DNA of 64,000 nucleotides, taken from contig NZ_CP045483.1 in the NCBI RefSeq assembly GCF_009729035.1, forward strand, positions 620,001 to 684,000. The letters run 5' to 3'. This stretch comes from Stygiolobus azoricus. GTDB lineage: Archaea > Thermoproteota > Thermoprotei_A > Sulfolobales > Sulfolobaceae. A program made the position numbers and the translations under genes. This document shows, in pieces, positions 16,702 through 23,342 of the stretch; the stretch's first letter is position 1; every line of letters starts with the position of its first letter. The notes under the pieces were generated by a model. The model saw only the letters and a program-made list of their open reading frames with translations, was not told the DNA's origin and made no database searches.

Positions 16702-16760
16702 TAAATAATGTGGACGTGTCGCGGCACTGATTGGTGAGGACGCTTGACCGCCTGAACCCT
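16702..16760 (+). ncRNA. candidate C/D box guide RNA
   Basis: A GC-rich island in an otherwise A/T-rich 300-base gap. Boxes in order: weak C (ataatgt, 16705-16711), D' ctga (16727-16730), C' gtgagga (16734-16740, one mismatch to rtgatga), D ctga (16752-16755). The D'-C' spacer is 3 bases and the C'-D guide is 11 bases, both normal for archaeal C/D sRNAs. cttatatta at 16674-16682 would place transcription start close to 16703, and a T-run follows at 16769-16774. The C box is poor and the first guide slightly long (15 bases), so confidence is moderate to low. No rRNA or tRNA target was matched. Confidence 0.3.
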
Positions 16761-16799
16761 ATATTATTGTTTTTAAACCACGTAAGTAAAATATACACT

Positions 16800-17636
16800 A
16801 TGAGCAAAGGCACCTACCTGATTAAAAACGGCAATAGGATAACCGTTATAACGGGGAATTATACTGCTGAGTTCGAAGAAAATTCTGTAAAAGGCTTCAT
16901 GGACTTTCAGGGATTAAAAGTTGAGTTTGAGGGAAAAGTAAACTCTCTGCCTAAAACAGTAGAAGAGGCAAACGAGATCATAAAATCCCTATTCTTAAGC
17001 CCGCCTACAAAGGTCAAAATTGGATCCGTTGTAGAGGCTGAAAATGACAAAGTAAAGATAAAGGCTTGGGGGATAATCATAAACGACATTAATTCTCTAT
17101 TTAATAAACTCTCTGAAATAAAAATTTTCCCTGTGGATATTAATAAAATTTCTCATTACTATGACCTACCTCCTAAGGTAGTGAAGAATATTCTTAAGGA
17201 AAGCCCTTTAGAGGTGGATGAGAGAGCACAAAGGGATTTTATGCACAAATATGGAACCCAGTTACCCCGAGTAGAAGAATTAGGCGAGTTTAAGGTCATA
17301 CTCGATGTAGACAAAAACTTTGGTATTGCCAGACTATTTTATAATAATAACTTCATTTACTCAGTTAAGGTTAGCCTCTCTACACTCGCACATTACCTAA
17401 AACTTGATACCAAGGATTTAATTGAGGAACTTTTATACTCCCTTGAGGCTCTTATTAATCTCGCTGGTAAAGCTACTGGTAACGTGTTACCGGGTGTAGT
17501 TGAAGTACATAATGACAGTATCATAAAGATCACGAGTTCTAACGAAGTCGCAGAGATACCTATAAACGATATGAGTAGACTTAGTGAGTTCATCGATGGG
17601 CTGAGGAAAAAGTTTTTACTATTAAGTCAAAGATAG
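16800..17636 (+). CDS. hypothetical protein
   Basis: Not recognised. About 278 soluble residues. Residues ~1-110 look like repeated beta strands (TYLIKNGNRITVITG, KVKIKAWGIIIND); residues ~175-278 contain a second beta segment and a helix. No Cys, signal peptide or enzyme motif. Start chosen at ATG 16800 because tttttaaa lies about 25 bases upstream; the open frame runs back to a TTG at 16731, but that stretch coincides with the putative guide RNA. The next gene starts on this gene's last base, so the two form an operon. Confidence 0.65.
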   Translation: MSKGTYLIKNGNRITVITGNYTAEFEENSVKGFMDFQGLKVEFEGKVNSLPKTVEEANEIIKSLFLSPPTKVKIGSVVEAENDKVKIKAWGIIINDINSLFNKLSEIKIFPVDINKISHYYDLPPKVVKNILKESPLEVDERAQRDFMHKYGTQLPRVEELGEFKVILDVDKNFGIARLFYNNNFIYSVKVSLSTLAHYLKLDTKDLIEELLYSLEALINLAGKATGNVLPGVVEVHNDSIIKITSSNEVAEIPINDMSRLSEFIDGLRKKFLLLSQR

Positions 17637-17962
17637 TGTTAGAAATGAGCATATTCAGCTTAGACGTAAAGAGAATTCATGAGAGTATCAGATCGCAATT
17701 AGACGATATATTAACAGAGTCTCACGAAGTGAGGGGAGTTTCTAAAGGTTACGAGATAAGGCAGAGATACACGAGAAATATCGACGGTGAGATAGAGGAA
17801 ATATTCGTCAAGAAAGGGGATTATAGCGTAAGCCTTTACATAAACTCCAACGGAGTATATACAGTAACTATTAACAAGGATGGAAAGATAGAGGCTAAAG
17901 AACTCTCACGTGAAGAGTTAGAAAAAATTATCAAAGATATTCTTTCGACCATATCGGGTTAG
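17636..17962 (+). CDS. small hypothetical protein coupled to the preceding gene
   Basis: Not recognised. 108 residues of helix-strand-strand-helix type: helix ~8-28, beta hairpins ~38-85 (EIFVKKGDYSVSLYI, YTVTINKDGKIEAKEL), then a final helix (SREELEKIIKDILSTI). The GTG start at 17636 shares one base with the preceding stop; an ATG at 17645 is an alternative. Tight coupling suggests the two proteins act together. The 3' end overlaps the convergent carbonic-anhydrase-like gene by four bases. Confidence 0.6.
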   Translation: MLEMSIFSLDVKRIHESIRSQLDDILTESHEVRGVSKGYEIRQRYTRNIDGEIEEIFVKKGDYSVSLYINSNGVYTVTINKDGKIEAKELSREELEKIIKDILSTISG

Positions 17963-18528
17963 ATCCTCTTACAATCACCGCTTGAGCAGTCATAAATTTC
18001 TTTAAAACCTAATTTATCTTTAGCTATTTCTAGATCAGCCTTTACGTCGTCTATTGAAGTTGATTGCAGGATATACGCACCGATTTTATCAGTGGGCCTT
18101 GCCGTAATAGAGTAGAAGTATACTTCCGTCTTTTGCTGTGGCCACTGTATCTTCTTTACGTCAATTAACTCTGTCTTTACATTTTTAGTCACTTCCTTTT
18201 TTAACATCTCTTCGTTTATTTTTGCGTTTAATTGTTCTAACTCATCTAAAGTCTCGAACTTCTGCCCTGAGAAAACATCCACTAACTTTTCCTTAACGTT
18301 TTTGCTTATATTTTCGCCCTTCCTTATGACGTTGAAGACGATCCTCATCGCAGCACAATCCGTGCGGGGAAGGTATAAAATCTCGTCCGGCTTTATCTCC
18401 TTAAGCCTTTGTAAGAACTCCTTTACATTTGCACCAGCATTCCTGAAAATTAACGTGTCCTTGTCTGCCCTTTTCAATATTTCATCAGTGAGTCTGTAGT
18501 CCATACATGAGATGATAACTCTTTTCAT
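17959..18528 (-). CDS. beta-carbonic-anhydrase-like protein with altered metal site
   Basis: The fold of beta carbonic anhydrase is suggested by three family motifs in order: SCMDYR (C8, D10, R12 from the ATG at 18528), RNAGA (from R29), and a PRTDCAAM stretch ending in C58. In true enzymes this last motif is (G)HTDCGAM, whose His and Cys bind zinc; here the His position is Arg. A C-terminal pair of Cys (YDCSSGDCKRI) might substitute as ligands. So Zn binding and CO2 hydration are uncertain, and a redox or regulatory role is possible. ATG 18528 is preferred over the upstream TTG at 18537. 190 residues is the normal family length. Confidence 0.7.
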   Translation of the reverse strand: MKRVIISCMDYRLTDEILKRADKDTLIFRNAGANVKEFLQRLKEIKPDEILYLPRTDCAAMRIVFNVIRKGENISKNVKEKLVDVFSGQKFETLDELEQLNAKINEEMLKKEVTKNVKTELIDVKKIQWPQQKTEVYFYSITARPTDKIGAYILQSTSIDDVKADLEIAKDKLGFKEIYDCSSGDCKRI

Positions 18529-18595
18529 AAGATACAATCAACACAATATGCTAATTAATCAGAAATTTGAAGAATTATTAATTTTATTTTTATGT

Positions 18596-18616
18596 ATGTT
18601 TAAACAATTTAAACAT
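18596..18616. promoter_or_regulatory. perfect inverted repeat atgtttaaa-caa-tttaaacat
   Basis: Nine-base perfect arms around three bases, 68-88 bases upstream of the carbonic-anhydrase-like start and downstream of the MFS gene. Shares the tgttta/taaaca half-site with the repeat immediately before the MFS start codon. Likely regulator binding site or terminator. Confidence 0.4.
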
Positions 18617-18683
18617 TTCAATTAAAGTTAGTCAGCCCGGGGCTCTCAAATTATTAATTCACTGATCATCTTGGGTAGCGTCA

Positions 18684-19823
18684 TCATCCCTTTATTTTAT
18701 CTAAGGGTATTTTGTTTGTTATTTGTCCGAAAGCCATTATTAAGATTGACGATATTATAGCCACCATACCTACCACACCGGTAGAGAAAGCTAGACCTAT
18801 GTGATCCTGCAATAACACGAAGACTATAGGCCCTACAGCTCCTCCTAAGTGACCTATACCGTCGGCAATCCCATAGCCTAAAGTCCTTATCTTAGTTCCT
18901 AAGTTTTCAGCAGTATATGTATACATAGCCGGAAACTTAAAACCCTGGAGGAACATGATAGCAAAACCTATAGGCAAGAACATAATTCCCGAAAAAGGCC
19001 ATATTACCATAAGAATAGCCGATAGTAGGTTTGCCAATGAAGAAGTGTACTTCCTCTGCAGACGGTCGTTTAGTACACTTGCAACAACAACTCCTAGCGG
19101 GTCTCCATATAGAATATAACCGAAGTAAAGATTAGAAGGAGTATATCCATGGCTTGATATTAGTGAGAAGATTGGAGTAGAGAATAATGCATAACCTGTG
19201 AAATAACTTGCAAACCAAATCAATGTGAAGATAACTACATCCTTGTCCCACTTAAGGCTATCATATCTTTTATTCTCCCATAACACCGACTCTGGTAATT
19301 TTATCCTAAATAAGAGAGCTATTACTGCCAAAAATAAACTAGGTAGAAACAATAGTCTCCAAAAATCCTCTCCTAAAAGAATAGCTATAGGTGTTACTAC
19401 TAAACTCATTAAGAATCCGCTCATCGTAGTATAACCGACATTCTTCCCCCTTGATTCTGCGCTTGACATTTCTGATACATAAGATGGGACTACAGATACT
19501 TCACCCTCTATTCCTATACCTATTAGAAGTTCAGCCACAAGTAACATTGCTAGGTTAAGCGAGATAAACCCAAGTAGAGAGCCCATACTGATTAGAACCA
19601 TAGAACTGAGAAGCCCGAACTTTCTTCCGTATTTACTTGCCAAATAACCGTTTATTACTCCTCCTAAGAAGTAGCCTAGCATTTCAGTTGATAATATTAG
19701 TGTGGATGAGATCTCCCCTATTTGTTTTGACGCATAATTTTCGATATAGGGAACGTTAAAAATATCCCAAAAAGTCAAGGATGTTCCTATGGATAAAAGG
19801 GCAATCTGTTTTTTTGATAACAT
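18684..19823 (-). CDS. MFS transporter (sugar/organic-acid porter type)
   Basis: Twelve-helix major facilitator of 379 residues, a short but normal length. The cytoplasmic loop between helices 2 and 3 carries the motif-A core as GYLASKYGRKFG; helix 5 region GIGIEGEVSVVPSYVSEMSSAESRGK is typical of the sugar/aromatic-acid porter groups. Substrate cannot be told. The start codon lies four bases from the inverted repeat at 19827-19845. The upstream frameshifted gene runs 68 bases into this one, so the two may be coupled. Confidence 0.85.
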   Translation of the reverse strand: MLSKKQIALLSIGTSLTFWDIFNVPYIENYASKQIGEISSTLILSTEMLGYFLGGVINGYLASKYGRKFGLLSSMVLISMGSLLGFISLNLAMLLVAELLIGIGIEGEVSVVPSYVSEMSSAESRGKNVGYTTMSGFLMSLVVTPIAILLGEDFWRLLFLPSLFLAVIALLFRIKLPESVLWENKRYDSLKWDKDVVIFTLIWFASYFTGYALFSTPIFSLISSHGYTPSNLYFGYILYGDPLGVVVASVLNDRLQRKYTSSLANLLSAILMVIWPFSGIMFLPIGFAIMFLQGFKFPAMYTYTAENLGTKIRTLGYGIADGIGHLGGAVGPIVFVLLQDHIGLAFSTGVVGMVAIISSILIMAFGQITNKIPLDKIKG

Positions 19824-20339
19824 AAGTGTTTAAAAAATCTAAACATTTTAAATCTTTCTGTACGCTCTTACTTTCTAGTTTATTTAATCTATATGAGACA
19901 GCTAAACCCATGAGAACACAAGAGGTTGTATATATAATAGTACCTCCTGTCGAGGCTACAATGAAACTTAATAAAAAAGTTACCACGATGAGTGCTGCAA
20001 TACCCCCCATAAGGCCCTTCATATACCAATGAGGACTTTTATCCCATAATTTGGCGATAAGATAACCGGCTAAAAGACCACCAGCAACCAGCGAAATCAG
20101 GTCGAGATATAGCAAACTAAAAGGAAGATAAATGGGAAGTTCTTCACTATATTCCGTAGCCTCTGTAACATTCCCATTTGTTGAATTAAGTATCTCATGA
20201 TAGTAATATTGTTGTAACTGAGGTAGTTCTGGATAAATGAATAATGTGTAGTATAAAGCCGTTGAAATAACCGCAAACAGAACCCCGAATATTAACCCCC
20301 CATTTTAAGCCAGTGGACGTTTTCATATAACATGATCAT
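19756..20339 (-). pseudogene. membrane protein gene with -1 frameshift in a G6 run
   Basis: The long frame (stop at 19756) encodes a membrane protein and stays open upstream to about 20304 but has no start there. The natural start, ATG at 20333 (or 20339) behind an A/T box, begins MLYENVHWLKMGG and stops at once at 20292. The two frames meet in a run of six C on the + strand (20296-20301). A seventh base, or a -1 slip, joins them into one protein of about 190 residues: an N-terminal helix (LIFGVLFAVIS), an exterior loop with an NST glycosylation site, then three to four more helices. Function unknown. Whether this is recoding, decay or a base-calling error is open. Confidence 0.6.
19827..19845. 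promoter_or_regulatory. inverted repeat tgttta-N7-taaaca at the MFS start
   Basis: Located four bases before the MFS start codon (minus strand) and inside the 3' part of the preceding gene. A protein bound here could block transcription or initiation. Same half-sites as 18596-18616 and 10985-11001. Confidence 0.35.
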
Positions 20340-20414
20340 CGCATCCGTACTATTTAAATTAAGTAAGCTGAGAAAACAGATGCCTCTGTTAATGAAAGTT
20401 GTAATTTCAGCTTC

Positions 20415-21770
20415 TCACGTCTTGTTACTTTTTCCCTGATAATTTTCGTCTTCAAAATAATCCTCTGAAATCATTTCCCTTACTTCAGCGTAAAGGAAAC
20501 CGAGTATTATCCAACCCATGAATGCATAGACTATATATGCTTGGAAGCCTGGTATTGAGTAAAATAGTACAAACAAGCTAATTACTATCGCTATTAAGCC
20601 AATAACAATTTCCGACTTATGTTTACGAGGTCTCTTAGACGCAGTTCTTATTAGGGAAAAATCTGCAGATAAGTGAATGAACAAATTGAACATTCCAGCT
20701 AAGGAACCCAGTATGAGGAAAGTCTCATAGAGCCCTAGGAAGTAGCTTAACAAAACTACTAACACAGTAAAAGTTCCACCTATTATCACCTCTGCATATA
20801 ACGGCTCATCATTTCTCTTCCTAGCTAAAATCTGTGGAAATATCTTATCCTCAGCCATAGCCTTTAAAGTTCTAGAGTTAGCTAAGATATACGTCATTCC
20901 CCCTAAGGTTCCGTCATTTAAAGCTACAAAAGCTAGCAGTATAGCTACGATAAAACCGAAATTACTGAGTAAATATTCTACTAAGTTACCCGTGAAATCC
21001 ATTGAGCCTAACGAGTAAAAGAAAAACGTAGCTAACAGTCCACCGAAAAGTAGTACAGCAATTGCAGCTTTACCAATTTCCTTAGATTTAGCCTCTTCAC
21101 CTAAAGGTGCAATTGACCCGTAACCCGTAGGTATTCCCAAACCTAAAATTACAGCATCCAGAATTCCCGGATTGATGGATTTCGGAATCGGATTATAAAA
21201 TCTCCAGCCAGATTCATAAAGAAAGTAAACAGACAAACCAGCTATTGCTATAATTTCAACTACTGACATGATCATTGCATACTTTGCTGAAACTTTTACT
21301 CCTGAAATCACTAAGGAGGAAGCAGTAATGCATACTACTAGTGCTAAAAACCACTGTTGTGAAATAGGGAAGATCAAGCTATTACCAGTTACCTTGAAGA
21401 GAATAGTATACAAAACATAAGCACTGCCAGCCAAGAGTGTCCCACCGTAAGATAAGGCATAAATAAGGTAAGTCCAACCAGTATTTAGTCCTAATCTAGG
21501 TGTTAAGGAGTATAGAGCGTAAACGTAGTAGCCTCCACCTCTCTTATATCTCTTCGATAAAAAATAAACTACTAGACCGTTAAACAATACTACAAAAGTT
21601 GCAATAAGCATGCTAAAAGAACCAGCCAAACCAGCTTCTGCTATCATCACAGTACCGAAAGTAAGGAGGGATATAAACGGAGCTTGACCCCCAAATGATA
21701 TGAAGAAAAGATCAACGAAAGATAGACTATTATCACCTTTATTAAACTGTGATTTGGCTTGTGAGGACAT
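20415..21770 (-). CDS. APC-superfamily amino acid permease
   Basis: 451 residues and about 12 membrane helices. The first helix has the glycine break (FISFGGQAPFISLL), and KRGGGYYVYALYSLTPRLGLNTGW after helix 2 is the usual permease loop. The substrate is an amino acid or amine. It is a distant relative of the permease at 2226, with different loop sequences, so not a recent duplicate. Single gene with its own promoter (21795-21804). The C-terminal ~20 residues are acidic and cytosolic. Confidence 0.85.
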   Translation of the reverse strand: MSSQAKSQFNKGDNSLSFVDLFFISFGGQAPFISLLTFGTVMIAEAGLAGSFSMLIATFVVLFNGLVVYFLSKRYKRGGGYYVYALYSLTPRLGLNTGWTYLIYALSYGGTLLAGSAYVLYTILFKVTGNSLIFPISQQWFLALVVCITASSLVISGVKVSAKYAMIMSVVEIIAIAGLSVYFLYESGWRFYNPIPKSINPGILDAVILGLGIPTGYGSIAPLGEEAKSKEIGKAAIAVLLFGGLLATFFFYSLGSMDFTGNLVEYLLSNFGFIVAILLAFVALNDGTLGGMTYILANSRTLKAMAEDKIFPQILARKRNDEPLYAEVIIGGTFTVLVVLLSYFLGLYETFLILGSLAGMFNLFIHLSADFSLIRTASKRPRKHKSEIVIGLIAIVISLFVLFYSIPGFQAYIVYAFMGWIILGFLYAEVREMISEDYFEDENYQGKSNKT

Positions 21771-21794
21771 TATTATACAAATTAAGACTTCTCT

Positions 21795-21804
21795 CTTATA
21801 AAAG
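21795..21804 (-). promoter_or_regulatory. predicted TATA box of the permease
   Basis: cttttataag on the minus strand, 25-34 bases before the ATG at 21770. Confidence 0.5.
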
Positions 21805-21910
21805 TAGTGTAAAATCTCTCATAGTAAATTAGTATATTTCTTCTAATCAGCTGTAAGAAATTTTAACTAGAAAGACTCAAGTCAATCATAGAATTATTTA
21901 GTTTTACTTG

Positions 21911-22321
21911 CTAAGTCAGATTATTGTGTAAATAGCTTAATATCCTCTCCAAGGCGTGTTGAGTACCACTCTTAAAGTGTTCCTCAGTCCACCTTTCTCT
22001 AAGGCTAAAAGGAAAGGTTAACCTAACGTTCCATTTAGAGCAAAGTTTTGTATCAGTGATATAAATCTCATGAGTTCCTAAAACCGGCCCTTTAAGGTAG
22101 TTGATGATAACTCTTTTTTCACCCTCACGGATCTCAATTTTCACCTTTCCCTTAGATGGGAAAGCAAACCTTACATCTCCTTCATATATACTTTGACTCG
22201 TCTCCACCACGTTAAGCTCTCTCGTACCTTTCCAGAACTCTGGAATCTTCTTTACATCCTTAACTACATCCCATACCTTTTCCCTATCGTTTATTTCTTT
22301 ACAAATCTCAAAGTTTATCAT
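21911..22321 (-). CDS. SRPBCC (START-like) domain protein
   Basis: 136 residues with the helix-grip layout: an N-terminal strand, the DREKVWDVVKDVKKIPEFWKG helix pair, six antiparallel strands (VRFAFPSKGKVKIEIREG, KRVIINYLKGPVLGTHEIYIT) and a long C-terminal helix (HFKSGTQHALERILSYLHNN). Such proteins bind hydrophobic ligands or act as cyclases/aromatases; the ligand here is unknown. Its start overlaps the methyltransferase stop by four bases (ATGA), so it may bind the substrate or product of that enzyme. Confidence 0.75.
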   Translation of the reverse strand: MINFEICKEINDREKVWDVVKDVKKIPEFWKGTRELNVVETSQSIYEGDVRFAFPSKGKVKIEIREGEKRVIINYLKGPVLGTHEIYITDTKLCSKWNVRLTFPFSLRERWTEEHFKSGTQHALERILSYLHNNLT

Positions 22322-22836
22322 CGCTTAAGCACCAGTCCGAATTGATAAGGGCTAGGTGAGAATTTTTCAACTAACGAAAAGTCCTTGAAAAATGCTAGAT
22401 AATCTACCTCGCTCATCCTCTTACTTAAGGGAGGTCCCATAGGAGTTTGTTCCTTTTTCCACTCCACTATAATAACTCTCCCTCCAGCCTTTAAAATCCT
22501 CTTTAACTCTTCTACCACCTTTTCCTTATTTCTCATGTCATGAAAGGAGTTAGCCAATAAAGCAACATCTACACTACTGCTGGGGAGAGATACTTCTTCA
22601 GCTGATTCACACAAAAACGAAGCTGTAGGTGCACTCTCTTTAGCCATTGAAAGTGCTATACAGTCCACGTCAATACAGTACACTTTCTTGGCTAACTTGA
22701 CTAGTGTCTTACAATAATACCCTGGTCCACATCCTAAGTCAACAACAATATCATCTTTTGAAATATATCTTGGAAGAAACTCATCGGGATTCTCCGGGTG
22801 TAGAACAAATCTCACAAATATTAAAACTCTTAACAT
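22318..22836 (-). CDS. class I SAM-dependent methyltransferase
   Basis: 172 residues. SAM-binding motif I is VVDLGCGPGYY, motif II is the acidic end of strand 2 (VYCIDVDCIALSMA), and motif IV region is VDVALLANSFHDM, followed by LKRILKAGGRVIIVEWK. The Methyltransf_11/25 subtype; small-molecule, lipid or quinone substrates are typical. A GTG at 22815 (start of VRFVLHPEN) has an A/T box (tttttaaaa) at about the right distance and may be the true start. It lies 24 bases after the PaREP1-like gene and overlaps the SRPBCC gene. Confidence 0.82.
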   Translation of the reverse strand: MLRVLIFVRFVLHPENPDEFLPRYISKDDIVVDLGCGPGYYCKTLVKLAKKVYCIDVDCIALSMAKESAPTASFLCESAEEVSLPSSSVDVALLANSFHDMRNKEKVVEELKRILKAGGRVIIVEWKKEQTPMGPPLSKRMSEVDYLAFFKDFSLVEKFSPSPYQFGLVLKR

Positions 22837-22860
22837 TTTAAAAATTTTTACCCTAGTATT

Positions 22861-23124
22861 TTAATCTGAAAATTCTGTAATTTTTTCCAGTTTTTTAATC
22901 AACTTAAAGAGATTATCTACCCTGAACTTAAATTCAGACTCACCTTGTGGTCTTGGATGGTATTCTCCGTGAAGTCTTTCACTATTAACATAGAGTTTGA
23001 CCATCTCTCCGTCATTAAGCTTATAGGAAAGATAATCTATAAGCGTGAAATAATCTTGATAACTTGTAATTTCAAATCCGAGCTTTAAGGCAATAGCTTG
23101 CATAAGAAACGCTAATCCCTCCAA
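22861..23124 (-). CDS. C-terminal half of a split PaREP1-like protein
   Basis: 87 residues opening at a TTG (23124) that overlaps the preceding frame by 13 bases. The content, a helix LEGLAFLMQAIALKLG, then ...LYVNSERLHGEYHP and a last helix LFKLIKKLEKI, matches the C-terminal two thirds of PaREP1-family proteins, in which a Leu-His pair precedes Asn/Glu-Tyr. It lacks the N-terminal helices, which are encoded in the upstream frame. Either a translationally coupled second chain or one gene broken by a frameshift near 23120. Confidence 0.5.
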   Translation of the reverse strand: MEGLAFLMQAIALKLGFEITSYQDYFTLIDYLSYKLNDGEMVKLYVNSERLHGEYHPRPQGESEFKFRVDNLFKLIKKLEKITEFSD

Positions 23125-23342
23125 TACATCTCTCCTGATTCGACAAGAACTCCTTTTTCTTCTAATTCCTTACCTCGAGCTATGTACTCCTTACTTATTG
23201 CTTGGAGCACTTTTATTTTCTCTTCTTGCGACATCATATTAAGCACTAATTTAACGACTATGTCACTGACTGAAGCCCTTTCTTGCTCACCTATCTTTTC
23301 GAGATAAGCATAAATTTCATCAGGTACTAGTATTTCCTTCAT
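23112..23342 (-). CDS. N-terminal half of a split PaREP1-like protein
   Basis: 76 residues, helical. The end, EYIARGKELEEKGVLVESGEMYW, corresponds to the PaREP1 segment where a helix is followed by 'G-x-x-x-x-A/S-x-E-x-L/Y-W/Y'. It stops three codons later, exactly where the family would continue in the other frame. Residues ~5-45 also resemble a ribbon-helix-helix-like N-terminus common before PaREP1 domains. Its ATG overlaps the kinase gene by 23 bases, so it is coupled to the kinase. The function of PaREP1 proteins is not established. Confidence 0.5.
   Translation of the reverse strand: MKEILVPDEIYAYLEKIGEQERASVSDIVVKLVLNMMSQEEKIKVLQAISKEYIARGKELEEKGVLVESGEMYWRD

Noticed and set aside
18610-18690. 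Possible minus-strand C/D box RNA with atgatga over the MFS stop
   Set aside because: No proper D' and C' boxes at normal distances; the D-like ctga is too far.
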